Shown: positions 25,044 to 32,392, counted from the stretch's first letter. The stretch is DNA of 34,782 nucleotides from a virus (IMGVR_UViG_3300033142_001844:1-34782); one strand, 5' to 3'. Translations and numbers: made by a program. The notes: generated by a model from the sequence alone, not told the origin.

Positions 25044-25442
25044 ATGGGATTTAAAAATCATAAGAAAAAAGAAAAAAAGAATGTTTTTGATGGAGTTTTT
25101 ACTTTATTGCAATATACTAACTTAGTAGATCTATTTGCATCTGGTGCAAACAAGACTACATTAAAGCATCAATTAAGGCCTTTTTTTATAACACAGGGGT
25201 CTTATCATGTTGCAATAAATAGCGAAACTGATAAAATGAAAGAGATTGAGACTTTTTGCAGTGACTTGGTTTTAAGTGATAACTCAGTAAATAATAGCAA
25301 TAAATTAATAAGAGCTGCTCAATTAGTTTATTCAGATATGCAGGAAGATTTTATTGATTATTTAATAAAAGCAATAGTTTTAACAACTGGAACTTTTAAA
25401 GAGTATAGAGATGCTATTAGAGAGGGTGAAAATGGCCTCTAG
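25044..25442 (+). CDS. Tail-region protein, unknown
   Basis: A 132-residue, largely helical protein with a basic N terminus (GFKNHKKKEKKNVFDG) and no strand-rich adhesion pattern, unlike its neighbours. AGAGG about 8 bases before the ATG. It overlaps the next gene by 11 bases. Possibly a chaperone for fibre assembly; inference from composition and position only. Confidence 0.55.
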   Translation: MGFKNHKKKEKKNVFDGVFTLLQYTNLVDLFASGANKTTLKHQLRPFFITQGSYHVAINSETDKMKEIETFCSDLVLSDNSVNNSNKLIRAAQLVYSDMQEDFIDYLIKAIVLTTGTFKEYRDAIREGENGL

Positions 25443-26505
25443 CAGCTATGGAATACTAAAATATGGGCAATATGCAGAACGTGAAAGAGGTTTGCGCTTT
25501 ATTGACCTACTTGTGAGCAACACTGAAGTTATCGCAAATGGTGGAGAGATAGGCGGGGATCCGATTATTGATAATGGAGCTGTTCTCGATGGAAGTGATA
25601 ATATTGAGTATCAGTTTTTCAATGAGGTTATCGCAAATAAGTTAACTGCACTGATTGAAATAAATGCTGCTAATACTGGAACTCCGGCTGTTTTTGCACA
25701 CTATGATTATGGAGCAGCTGAAAGAGGCTGGACTATGAAAAATAGTGGAGGTAAATTAAATGTTGTCTTGTCTGATGATGGAAGTTATGGAGCTGGACAC
25801 GTTAAGAGCTATATATCATCTATAACCGCATTTGATGCCGCGGATCATTTAATTGGCTTTACATGGGATGGCAGCAGCTTAGAGTTGTTTATTGATGGGG
25901 TTAAAGATCCTTCTCCCACAAAAACAATTGATGACGGGATTACCTCTTTATATCAATCTATGGTTAATTTAACAATTGGCAGCCAGTTGAATAGTGGCTC
26001 TCAGGATTCAAACTTAACAGGTTCTGTAAAAAAACCAAGATTATTTAAGACAGCTTTAACAGAGCAGGAAATTCTTGATTATTATAATGGCACTATTTTT
26101 AACTATTTAGATGATGCTGAAATATACCTGCAAATGGGCACTGCTGAAATAACTACAGATAATAAAACAATGGATACGTCCGGGAATTTTAATAATGCAA
26201 CTTTAGGGGATGGCTCAACGTCAAGTACTTTTCCAACAAAGTTAACGGCCAGGCATGGATATTTATTTGATGGAGTTGATGATTATTTTGGAGATTTACC
26301 AGCCTTAACCGGAAGCTTTACAGTTTGTGTTTTGGCTGATAATGAAGTTAATTTTTATACTAATGATACGGTTTACAAAACAATTAAAACAGGGGGTGCA
26401 TTTTCGGGTAATTTGCAAAACCTTATTGTAATAAATCGATTATTAACAGATATGCAGAAAGAAGATTTATTACACAGATTAATGATGGGTATAAATAGAG
26501 TTTAA
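25432..26505 (+). CDS. Lectin-like (concanavalin A/LamG fold) tail adhesin
   Basis: A 357-residue protein with two lectin-type segments. The first (about residues 50-225) shows the LamG/ConA-like order: GAVLDGSDNIEYQFF, then GFTWDGSSLELFIDGVKDPS, then PRLFKTALTEQEILDYYNG. The second (about 255-350) repeats a shorter version (HGYLFDGVDDYFGDLP ... NLIVINRLLTDMQKEDL). Such domains bind sugars, so this is a plausible receptor-binding or adhesion protein. The ATG at 25432 has GAGAGGG 7 bases upstream and is preferred over 25411. Second domain looks trimmed. Confidence 0.7.
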   Translation: MASSSYGILKYGQYAERERGLRFIDLLVSNTEVIANGGEIGGDPIIDNGAVLDGSDNIEYQFFNEVIANKLTALIEINAANTGTPAVFAHYDYGAAERGWTMKNSGGKLNVVLSDDGSYGAGHVKSYISSITAFDAADHLIGFTWDGSSLELFIDGVKDPSPTKTIDDGITSLYQSMVNLTIGSQLNSGSQDSNLTGSVKKPRLFKTALTEQEILDYYNGTIFNYLDDAEIYLQMGTAEITTDNKTMDTSGNFNNATLGDGSTSSTFPTKLTARHGYLFDGVDDYFGDLPALTGSFTVCVLADNEVNFYTNDTVYKTIKTGGAFSGNLQNLIVINRLLTDMQKEDLLHRLMMGINRV

Positions 26506-26533
26506 TTTTTTTATTTTTTTATAGGGAGTTTTC

Positions 26534-27163
26534 ATGGAAACGAATTGGATTAAAAATGATATTAAAGAATGGCCTTTAATTCCAGCAAATACGCTTTTAA
26601 AAAAGAATGCAACTGGTAATCTAGAAACCGTAACTGTTGCGGCAGGTGACATAATTACGCTTAATGGCAGTGGCATTTTAACAACAATTGCTGTTGCAGC
26701 TGGTGAGTTAGTGGGATTAAATGCAAGTGGTGTTTTAGAAAGCCTTGGAAGTGATGCAATAACCGCATTATTGGCAACAGCTTCTGCAACCACAAATGGC
26801 GGATGCTCTCTGATTGCCTACGCAGCGGAAGCAGATATCACAACTGATGCATCGGTTGATATATTGGTTAATGTGCCAGCAGGAAGTGCTATCGTAGGGA
26901 CACAGTTGATAAATTCGGCTGCTTTGGCTACTGGTGATGATTATGACGCAGCTTATGCTACTGGAGCAACTGCCGCTATTGGAACAAATGTTGCGATAGC
27001 TGTTGATACTGAAACTACAACATTTTTTGATGCAAATGCAGCAACTAATATAGCTTCTGATGTAACTATTGTTCAGTTGACCTTAAATGGTGGCGGTTCT
27101 TTTAGTACTGCTCAGGGAACAGTTAAAGCAATAACTTATGCATGGACTTTATCAGCTTGGTAA
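26534..27163 (+). CDS. Alanine-rich virion protein, last of the late operon
   Basis: A 209-residue, Ala/Thr-rich, beta-prone protein (LESLGSDAITALLATASA, ILVNVPAGSAIVGTQLINSA) with few charges. AGGGAG lies 7 bases before the ATG, after an AT-rich leader. It is the last plus-strand tail gene, and its stop touches the stop of the lipoprotein gene on the opposite strand. Likely a tail fibre or capsid spike component; unrecognised family. Confidence 0.55.
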   Translation: METNWIKNDIKEWPLIPANTLLKKNATGNLETVTVAAGDIITLNGSGILTTIAVAAGELVGLNASGVLESLGSDAITALLATASATTNGGCSLIAYAAEADITTDASVDILVNVPAGSAIVGTQLINSAALATGDDYDAAYATGATAAIGTNVAIAVDTETTTFFDANAATNIASDVTIVQLTLNGGGSFSTAQGTVKAITYAWTLSAW

Positions 27164-27622
27164 TTAATATTTTTGGCAAGTCAAACTAATTAAATCATCA
27201 AAATTATGATCTACAATTGTGCAATGCTCAAAACATCCACCATACCAGTCTTCATTCTTATCATCTTCACAATTAGGGTTAAAAGAACACAATTCTAAAA
27301 CTGAATTATATGCCTGATTTTCTTCACACTCTAAAATTGCTCTTTCTTCTGGGCTTTCACCTTCAATTAAAATTATTTCAGCAGTGCCTTTTTTGCAGTC
27401 CATAAATTTAATAAAATCATTTTCAACAATTTTACACCCCTCAAAGCAGTTTTCATCAATGCAGTTATCAATAACACAAATTTCTAAAACTGAATTATAT
27501 ACTTGCTCGTAAGTGCAGCTTTTAATTAAATTTGGTTCTGGATTGTTTGTTGTTGCATTATCATCAGCACATCCAAAAATAAATAAAAAAGATAAAAATA
27601 GATAAATAAATAAAGTTTTCAT
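27164..27622 (-). CDS. Cys-rich lipoprotein with internal duplication (moron candidate)
   Basis: A 152-residue predicted lipoprotein. Residues 1-17 are a signal peptide and C18 (lipobox FIFGC) is the lipid anchor. Ala at +2 favours outer-membrane sorting in E. coli-like hosts. The mature part has two repeats, about residues 36-76 and 99-149, each with six cysteines (C36, 49, 54, 59, 63, 76 and C99, 112, 118, 130, 134, 149) and the shared core YNSVLEIC/YNSVLELC. It stands alone, opposite to its neighbours, with its own promoter. Phage lipoproteins often alter the lysogen surface or exclude other phages; that role is inferred. Confidence 0.75.
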   Translation of the reverse strand: MKTLFIYLFLSFLFIFGCADDNATTNNPEPNLIKSCTYEQVYNSVLEICVIDNCIDENCFEGCKIVENDFIKFMDCKKGTAEIILIEGESPEERAILECEENQAYNSVLELCSFNPNCEDDKNEDWYGGCFEHCTIVDHNFDDLISLTCQKY

Positions 27623-27651
27623 AGCATTCCTTTTAAAAAGTCCTTATTAAT

Positions 27652-27679
27652 AATATAGTTACGTGATTCTTTTATGCAA
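27652..27679 (-). promoter_or_regulatory. Promoter of the lipoprotein gene
   Basis: On the minus strand, TTGCAT (27674-27679) and TATATT (27652-27657) are separated by 16 bp, upstream of an AAGGA ribosome site and the ATG at 27622. This gives the moron-like gene its own transcription. Confidence 0.65.
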
Positions 27680-27687
27680 GCAAATTC

Positions 27688-27716
27688 TTGATTTATTATA
27701 GTATTTATAGTATTTT
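27688..27716 (+). promoter_or_regulatory. Divergent promoter for the coiled-coil membrane gene
   Basis: TTGATT (27688-27693), 17 bp, TATTTT (27711-27716), upstream of GAGGTG and the ATG at 27747. It fires away from the lipoprotein promoter nearby. Four- and five-of-six consensus bases, so moderate. Confidence 0.5.
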
Positions 27717-27746
27717 ATTTATGTAAGTTTTTTTTGAGGTGATTAT

Positions 27747-28358
27747 ATGAACAATAATAAAAAAGATGATGATGGAATTGTGACAGAAAATGATGCATTA
27801 TTTATGCAAGATGAGGATTCCAAAAAGAGGGCTAAAGACCAGTTTAATAAAATTGAGAGCTTCATTAAAGAGAAGGTAAAAAATGAGCTTAGAGATGAAT
27901 ATGAAGCCAGAGAAGAGAAAATTAAAGAAGAGTTTAGAAAAAGAGAAGATGAGCGAGAAGCAGAAAGAAAATCTAAAAGACTAAAAAAGTATATGGCCTT
28001 AGTTCCTGTTTTAGTTATGTTTTTAACAGGTATATTAAAGTTTTATATGGCAAGTGTTGATTTTGGTGTTAAAATTGAGGGCTGGCAAGTAATCAATAAA
28101 GCAAACTATGTAGAGATAAGCAAAAACATTGCAGAACTTAAAGATGATTTTAAGATTATTGTAGAAAAAGAAAATAAATTATCTGGAAAAGTTTTAGTTT
28201 TAGAAAGCTTTAATGAGAGAAGTGAAACCGATTTAGAAGAGTTTAAGCAAAAAATAAGAGCAGAAATAAGAGCAGAATTAAAAAAAGAGTTTAAGAAAAA
28301 TAGAATAAAAATTAGCAGAATAAAAAATAAAAAAAATAAAAAATCTAAAAAAAAATGA
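27747..28358 (+). CDS. Coiled-coil protein with one membrane segment
   Basis: A 203-residue protein: acidic start, charged coiled coil (about residues 30-85), one hydrophobic span (about 88-108, YMALVPVLVMFLTGILKFYM), second coiled coil (about 130-185) and a very basic Lys-rich end. The layout suits a membrane-anchored rod with dimer or trimer formation. It might belong to lysis, host membrane modification or superinfection exclusion; no family recognised. Convergent with the minus-strand gene that starts one base on. Confidence 0.6.
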   Translation: MNNNKKDDDGIVTENDALFMQDEDSKKRAKDQFNKIESFIKEKVKNELRDEYEAREEKIKEEFRKREDEREAERKSKRLKKYMALVPVLVMFLTGILKFYMASVDFGVKIEGWQVINKANYVEISKNIAELKDDFKIIVEKENKLSGKVLVLESFNERSETDLEEFKQKIRAEIRAELKKEFKKNRIKISRIKNKKNKKSKKK

Positions 28359-28760
28359 TTACTTTTTTAAAGCAGCATAAATGTTTGGAACTCTTTGAGC
28401 ATAAAAAAGATGTGTCTGTTCATTCTGGAAAGCTACTTTATCACATTTTGCATTAACCCAAATTCCATTATTCATAGTAAATATATCTAAAACTTTTGCA
28501 TTTTGATAAATAACTACATCATGTCCGGTCCACCCAGCAGTTAACCCATGCATTCCCAAAACAGAGCTTAATCTTTTTTGTAGTTCAAGTTTTCCAATTC
28601 TATTGCTTGCTGTCAAGTCTGTGTTTTCTTTTTGTAGCTTAAGTTCCTCTGCCTGCATTTTTACAATTAATGCTTCTGCATCCTTAATTTTTAATCTTTT
28701 TTCTTCCTGCTGCTTTTTTGTTAAAATTTCCTGTGCTAATTTGTCTGTAAAACTGCTCAT
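28359..28760 (-). CDS. Coiled-coil protein of unknown function
   Basis: A 133-residue protein with a long N-terminal coiled coil (residues about 5-65) and a small alpha/beta C-terminal part (HDVVIYQNAKVLDIFTMNNG). It ends the leftward operon. It overlaps the preceding gene by 4 bases (ATGA-like coupling). Unrecognised. Confidence 0.65.
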   Translation of the reverse strand: MSSFTDKLAQEILTKKQQEEKRLKIKDAEALIVKMQAEELKLQKENTDLTASNRIGKLELQKRLSSVLGMHGLTAGWTGHDVVIYQNAKVLDIFTMNNGIWVNAKCDKVAFQNEQTHLFYAQRVPNIYAALKK

Positions 28761-29053
28761 ACTTTCTCCTTTTTTTTTAAATCACTATCAATATGCTCCT
28801 TTTCAAGCTCCTCATGAAACTTGTTAAAAGGATTTCCAGGGGTATTATCAATTATATCAATCTTTTTAAATCCCCTTGTACCTAAATATTTTATATTTTC
28901 TGTTTTTATTTTATAAGACTTTCCATTTTTTTGCTCTTTAAATTCCACAAATTCAGGTGAATATTCAAACTCTCTAACTAATCTAAGAAAACTTTTTTTA
29001 TTTGTACCTGGAATTTTTAGATTATTTTTCATTACTAAAAATATTGTAATCAT
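28757..29053 (-). CDS. Small basic protein, unknown
   Basis: A 98-residue protein, basic in the first half (MKNNLKIPGTNKKSFLRLVR) and charged throughout, with short strands. The start at 29053 overlaps the upstream stop by 4 bases and is preferred over a later ATG. No motif recognised. Confidence 0.65.
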   Translation of the reverse strand: MITIFLVMKNNLKIPGTNKKSFLRLVREFEYSPEFVEFKEQKNGKSYKIKTENIKYLGTRGFKKIDIIDNTPGNPFNKFHEELEKEHIDSDLKKKEKV

Positions 29054-29235
29054 CTTTTAACCTTTTTTAGACTAAGATCTACAATGTCAAGTTCATCTTT
29101 ACTTAATTCTTTTAGATTAATTCTTCCACCCATATCAATTAAAATTATATTTCTTTTAATATTTATAAATAATTCCAATTGTTTTGTTTTTTCTGGTAAA
29201 TCACTTTGACCGTATATGTAAGCTATTACACTCAT
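29050..29235 (-). CDS. Small protein, unknown
   Basis: A 61-residue protein (SVIAYIYGQSDLPEKTKQLE), first gene after the minus-strand promoter at 29264-29292, with GAGG and AGGAAT upstream of the ATG. No domain recognised. Confidence 0.65.
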   Translation of the reverse strand: MSVIAYIYGQSDLPEKTKQLELFINIKRNIILIDMGGRINLKELSKDELDIVDLSLKKVKR

Positions 29236-29263
29236 TGTTCATTCCTCAATCATCATCTTTTTA

Positions 29264-29292
29264 ATAATATATGTTTTTATGTGGTTTTTCAA
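29264..29292 (-). promoter_or_regulatory. Strong minus-strand promoter inside the leftward operon
   Basis: TTGAAA (29287-29292) and TATTAT (29264-29269) with 17 bp between, just upstream of the gene at 29235. It could boost expression of the last three leftward genes independently of the upstream promoter. Confidence 0.65.
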
Positions 29293-29323
29293 GAATTTAT
29301 TGATTTTTATAAAACAATTAACA

Positions 29324-29344
29324 TTCCAGGACTCAACACTGGAA
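29324..29344 (-). terminator. Weak possible terminator
   Basis: On the minus strand, TTCCAG and CTGGAA form a 6-bp stem with a 9-base loop at the end of the gene above, followed by a T-rich stretch that is not a clean T run. It sits just before the next promoter, where a terminator would be expected, but the stem is short. Confidence 0.3.
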
Positions 29345-29524
29345 CACTACTTTTTTGACATATTTAATTATTTCTGCATATTCAAATAACTGCTCTTCCC
29401 TAATTTTCTCCAAAGCAGTTTCAGCCTCACTATAAGATTCAAATATTTTTGCTTCACTTTCCTGGACATTTATTATGCTGTTGCCCAAAAAGCAGCCTCT
29501 TTTTAGTTTTAATATGTATTGCAT
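29333..29524 (-). CDS. Small protein, unknown
   Basis: A 63-residue protein with an N-terminal beta start (QYILKLKRGCFLGNSI) and a helical, acidic remainder (SYSEAETALEKIREEQLFEY). The pattern resembles small phage proteins of unknown role that I have seen in other siphoviruses. Its stop lies near a weak hairpin. Confidence 0.6.
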   Translation of the reverse strand: MQYILKLKRGCFLGNSIINVQESEAKIFESYSEAETALEKIREEQLFEYAEIIKYVKKVVFQC

Positions 29525-29533
29525 TTTATATCC

Positions 29534-29782
29534 CTAATCCTGCGGTATTGAATAAAAATTATCTGTTCCTGACTCTAGCTCAAATCTGTCTAAATGCTTC
29601 TGCTTGATTGCGAGTAACCCAAAGCGATCCCCACCTACAATGACCTCTAATTCATTGTGTCTATACCACTTACCAGCTATGAGTGCATAATCAAGATTAT
29701 GCTCCGGTCTATTGTAGTAGCTGTCTAAATACACATTATACTCTTCTGTTGCAAATTCTTTTATTTCTTCTACTTTAAACAT
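29534..29782 (-). CDS. Small acidic protein, unknown
   Basis: An 82-residue acidic protein with many Tyr/Asp/Glu. The ATG at 29782 has GAGGG 6 bases before it; an in-frame ATG at 29794 overlaps the upstream stop but has a poorer site, so the start is uncertain by 4 residues. Contains HNELEVIVGGDRFGLLAIKQ. No family recognised. Confidence 0.6.
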   Translation of the reverse strand: MFKVEEIKEFATEEYNVYLDSYYNRPEHNLDYALIAGKWYRHNELEVIVGGDRFGLLAIKQKHLDRFELESGTDNFYSIPQD

Positions 29783-29790
29783 TTTAACCC

Positions 29791-29997
29791 TCATTTAAAT
29801 AAAGACTTCACCTTATTGTCCACCACAATTAATACTAATTTTGTGTCAAGGGGGAACTTCTCGAAATCCCCTCTATATAATCTAGATGCCAGCGCGCTCA
29901 CTGACATCTTGGTTGCCTTGCTTAATTGGGGCATGGTCATCACCTCCACCCCATCAATTATGTGACTTTCGTATTCTTTTACTATTTTCTTTTTCAC
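29791..29997 (-). CDS. Small helix-turn-helix protein (excisionase/MerR-like)
   Basis: A 68-residue protein with a helix-turn-helix-like segment (MPQLSKATKMSVSALASRLY, residues about 22-41), of the small winged-helix style used by MerR/Xis-like regulators. GTG start preceded by GAGGAGG 5 bases upstream. No integrase is present, so an excisionase role is unlikely; a local regulator or DNA-binding accessory is more plausible. Confidence 0.55.
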   Translation of the reverse strand: MKKKIVKEYESHIIDGVEVMTMPQLSKATKMSVSALASRLYRGDFEKFPLDTKLVLIVVDNKVKSLFK

Positions 29998-30100
29998 TCT
30001 TCCTCCTCTGATAGATTAAATATTTAACCATTTTTTTGAATACAAGCTCTTCGCTACAGGTGTTATTTGCAACTCCCTGAAGAAATCCCTTGCAATGCAT
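29954..30100 (-). CDS. Small basic protein overlapping the next gene
   Basis: A 48-residue basic protein (LVFKKMVKYLIYQRRKSEKE) with AGGGG 5 bases before its ATG. It overlaps the downstream gene by 44 bases in a different frame, which is unusual even in this dense genome. It could be a spurious ORF. Confidence 0.4.
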   Translation of the reverse strand: MHCKGFLQGVANNTCSEELVFKKMVKYLIYQRRKSEKENSKRIRKSHN

Positions 30101-30107
30101 TAATCCC

Positions 30108-30413
30108 CTACCATCTCTTGTTTGATTCTACGTAGCGATTAAGCGCGCCAGACGCAACAATTTGACCCTGGGCAAATGTTATTAAACCTTTCTTGACATC
30201 TTCCTCCATATTGTCAAGATCCGTTTTGTCATCACTCATGTACTCATATGCACGCAAGGCATTTTTCAACCCCTTGTAATTTATATTATTCAATCCCCCA
30301 CCAAATTTTATAATGATGACCGCCTCACTGCAAGTTAGCGTCTCACCAGTTATTTTACTGTACTTTGCTAAGATTTCATTTGCCCATTTTATTTGCTTTT
30401 CTGATCCATTCAT
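30108..30413 (-). CDS. Early protein with SEKQIKWA motif, unknown
   Basis: A 101-residue protein starting NGSEKQIKWANEIL, a motif common in small phage and plasmid proteins. It is first behind the near-perfect minus promoter at 30469-30497, with AGGAGG before the ATG. The role is unknown; its strong promoter suggests abundant early expression. Confidence 0.7.
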   Translation of the reverse strand: MNGSEKQIKWANEILAKYSKITGETLTCSEAVIIIKFGGGLNNINYKGLKNALRAYEYMSDDKTDLDNMEEDVKKGLITFAQGQIVASGALNRYVESNKRW

Positions 30414-30468
30414 AAGTCCCTCCTAAAAAAGTCCAAAAACAAAGAGTCAACCCCGACCCTCTATATAT

Positions 30469-30497
30469 ATTATACAATACTTTATGGCATTTGTCAA
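30469..30497 (-). promoter_or_regulatory. Near-perfect minus-strand promoter
   Basis: On the minus strand TTGACA (30492-30497), 17 bp, TATAAT (30469-30474): both hexamers are consensus. It drives the gene at 30413 and those beyond it. Confidence 0.8.
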
Positions 30498-30524
30498 GCT
30501 TTATTGCATCTTTTTATCATTTAT

Positions 30525-30553
30525 TTGACTTATTTTTATATGTTTGATATTAT
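30525..30553 (+). promoter_or_regulatory. Plus-strand promoter of a short hairpin transcript
   Basis: TTGACT (30525-30530), 17 bp, TATTAT (30548-30553). It points away from the minus promoter at 30469-30497, and no plus-strand gene lies behind it. Transcription would start near 30560 and run into the hairpin at 30575-30600. Confidence 0.55.
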
Positions 30554-30574
30554 GGATTGTTCTGATCAATCATC

Positions 30575-30600
30575 GAGTCGCTCCACTTTCGGGGTGGCTC
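30575..30600 (+). terminator. Hairpin ending the short plus-strand transcript
   Basis: GAGTCGCTCC (30575-30584) pairs with GGGGTGGCTC (30591-30600) across a 6-base loop when read as plus-strand RNA (10 pairs with three G-U). The same stem on the minus strand would have three A-C mismatches, so it is built for plus-strand RNA. T-rich DNA follows. It overlaps the end of the gene on the other strand. Confidence 0.6.
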
Positions 30601-31072
30601 ACTTTCTCTTTCTATAAATGATTATGTCCCTAACTTGACCCTTAACTGTAATTTCAACAAAACATTGCCCAGGCTTTAATATTTTAGATATAAACAGCGC
30701 TCTTTTAACTGGGTAATCCCTTGCTTGCTTAGGTCCAGATCCTTTTGTCTCAACAATAACTTTCTCACCTTCTCTCAAATATATTCCAACTAACTTGTTT
30801 TTTTTAATCTCAGTCCCTAATTTTGCATCTTCAAGCATGGTAAACTCAAAATCCGGCGTATACTTCACTCTTGATACTTTTCGCCCGTTATGTTCATTTT
30901 TGCTTAAAATTATTTGATCAATTAAAACATAAAAATCATCTTTTTTATCAAGCTGCTTAAGTCCTGTTATTTTTTTTGCAGCCTGCATTGTTTTAAATTC
31001 ATTAAAAAAACCCTCTTCCATTAATGAATCAGAATTGTTAACTTTTTTTGCACCATACTTATTATTACTCAT
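30599..31072 (-). CDS. PD-(D/E)XK nuclease-like protein (DUF1064 type)
   Basis: A 157-residue protein. The order YTPDFEF (residues about 75-80) and KVIVETKGSGPK (about 107-118) is the D...ExK core of the restriction-endonuclease-like fold, matching the DUF1064 family found beside phage recombination genes. It should be a DNA nuclease, perhaps for junctions or end processing. It belongs to the leftward operon with the annealing protein two genes upstream; start codon is an ATG with a weak ribosome site. Confidence 0.7.
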   Translation of the reverse strand: MSNNKYGAKKVNNSDSLMEEGFFNEFKTMQAAKKITGLKQLDKKDDFYVLIDQIILSKNEHNGRKVSRVKYTPDFEFTMLEDAKLGTEIKKNKLVGIYLREGEKVIVETKGSGPKQARDYPVKRALFISKILKPGQCFVEITVKGQVRDIIIYRKRK

Positions 31073-31074
31073 AA

Positions 31075-31278
31075 TTAATCATCCTCATACTCAATAAAGT
31101 CTTTTCTCTCTATTTCGTACCAGTCAATATTATCCATATATTCGCAAGTATCATGCTCTATCATGCCATGCGTGCTTTCAAAAACAACAACCTTGCCAAA
31201 GTTCACGGTTTCGGCTATACGTAATACATGTATGGCCTTTCTTAAATACTCGCTTTCGTAAAATTTGCCTTCTTTCAT
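31075..31278 (-). CDS. Small protein in the recombination operon, unknown
   Basis: A 67-residue acidic protein (VVFESTHGMIEHDTCEYMDN), between the annealing protein and the nuclease-like gene and 2 bases from the latter. GGAGG precedes the ATG. Could be an accessory factor; no similarity recognised. Confidence 0.65.
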   Translation of the reverse strand: MKEGKFYESEYLRKAIHVLRIAETVNFGKVVVFESTHGMIEHDTCEYMDNIDWYEIERKDFIEYEDD

Positions 31279-31333
31279 AATTCCTCCAAAATAAATAAAA
31301 AAGCAGTTTAAAGATATGCTCAGATCTTATTAT

Positions 31334-32254
31334 CTAATCTTTTTTAAAACTTTGCTGATATAAATTATAAACTATCTCCCTGTCTTTTAGAGATAGGTTT
31401 TTTGCTTTTATTGGATTATCAATCCCTCTCATTTCCAGTAAATCTTTTAATGTCTTAGTTCTTTCTTTTGCCTCTTCATCACTCCCCCTTAAGCTCTCTT
31501 CAGATAGCCAGTTCATAAATCCGGCATCATCTGCTAACATCTCTTTTGCTTCTTTATGAGCAGTTCTTTCTTTTTGCTTTTCAAACTCTTCTTTTTTAAT
31601 CTTCTCATTTCTTTTTATTTTTCTTTCAAGTTTCTCAAATGTTTCTTCTAGTTTTTCAAGACCCATCAATTTAAGCCTCACTTTCATTCCTTTCTCAATT
31701 CCCTTCACCTCAATATTATTATCAGAAGCTGTTTTTCTGATCATTGCGATAAGATTTTCTTTTTCTTCTGTCTCAACTTCTTCTTTTTTATTATCATTTT
31801 CCTTTTTCTCTTCAATATTTTCTGGCAGATCCTCACCAGCATAAATATAAAGACCTAAGCCAAACATTGCCAATGCTTTTACTAGGCATCTCATGATGGT
31901 TTTATTTATATCAAACATACTAATTGCTTCAACTGTTTTGTCTCCGTACTGTGTAGTGTAAGCGTAAGCATCATTTTTCATTGCTTTATTTGCTCCATTC
32001 ATAACAGGGAGCCACATTTCATGAGTTAGGCTATCAGCTGTAACCTCAACGAATACCATATAGCCCATCTCTTCAGTGCCAAAATAAGGCAATCCATTGT
32101 CATCTTTTTTAACTGTATATGTTGCGTTGGGGTAAATCTTTGAAAACTCCTTCCAGGCATGAGCCCAAGAAAGATAAGTTAAGTTTTTCTTTTTCTCAGT
32201 AAGTCCGTTTAAGTTAAGACTTGCCAGTTTGTCAAAATTACTTATATCACACAT
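31334..32254 (-). CDS. Single-strand annealing protein (DUF1071/Sak3-type)
   Basis: A 306-residue recombinase. The N-terminal 150 residues carry the family pattern: TYLSWAHAWKEFSKIYPNA, ADSLTHEMWLPVMNGANKAM and FDINKTIMRCLVKALAMFGL (each short). These are typical of DUF1071/Sak3 proteins, which anneal complementary single strands in phage recombination and repair. The C-terminal half is a charged coiled coil (residues about 155-250). GAGAGG stands before the ATG. First gene of the leftward operon behind the shared-operator promoter. Confidence 0.85.
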   Translation of the reverse strand: MCDISNFDKLASLNLNGLTEKKKNLTYLSWAHAWKEFSKIYPNATYTVKKDDNGLPYFGTEEMGYMVFVEVTADSLTHEMWLPVMNGANKAMKNDAYAYTTQYGDKTVEAISMFDINKTIMRCLVKALAMFGLGLYIYAGEDLPENIEEKKENDNKKEEVETEEKENLIAMIRKTASDNNIEVKGIEKGMKVRLKLMGLEKLEETFEKLERKIKRNEKIKKEEFEKQKERTAHKEAKEMLADDAGFMNWLSEESLRGSDEEAKERTKTLKDLLEMRGIDNPIKAKNLSLKDREIVYNLYQQSFKKD

Positions 32255-32300
32255 AAAAACCTCTCAAAATAGATAAGCAAAATCGCTAACCTCTACTTAT

Positions 32301-32329
32301 ATTATAGCCTATATCTAGTCCATTGTCAA
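32301..32329 (-). promoter_or_regulatory. Leftward promoter of the recombination operon
   Basis: On the minus strand TTGACA (32324-32329), 17 bp, TATAAT (32301-32306): full consensus. A palindrome TATAGCCTATA (32303-32313) overlaps its -10, so binding there would block it. Confidence 0.85.
32303..32313. promoter_or_regulatory. Operator copy 1 (leftward promoter)
   Basis: TATAG-C-CTATA, an 11-bp palindrome over the -10 of the leftward promoter. Read on the minus strand its context (ATATAGGCTATAATATA) is identical to that at the rightward promoter. Confidence 0.7.
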
Positions 32330-32363
32330 GTAAAAGTTTGTAAAGTAATAATAAAACTATGGG

Positions 32364-32392
32364 TTGCATTTAGTTTAAATATAGGCTATAAT
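32364..32392 (+). promoter_or_regulatory. Rightward early promoter
   Basis: TTGCAT (32364-32369), 17 bp, TATAAT (32387-32392), upstream of AAGGAGG and the regulator at 32419. It starts the early region that runs through the genome ends. Confidence 0.8.
32380..32390. promoter_or_regulatory. Operator copy 2 (rightward promoter)
   Basis: TATAG-G-CTATA over the rightward -10, the same element as copy 1 in mirrored order. Centres of the two copies lie 77 bp apart, allowing one regulator to control both promoters. Confidence 0.7.

Noticed and set aside
29324-29344. A minus-strand inverted repeat as a firm terminator
   Set aside because: Six-base stem and no clean T run; kept only as a low-confidence site.
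29791-29997. Calling the small helix-turn-helix protein an excisionase
   Set aside because: No integrase or attachment site was seen in the window.
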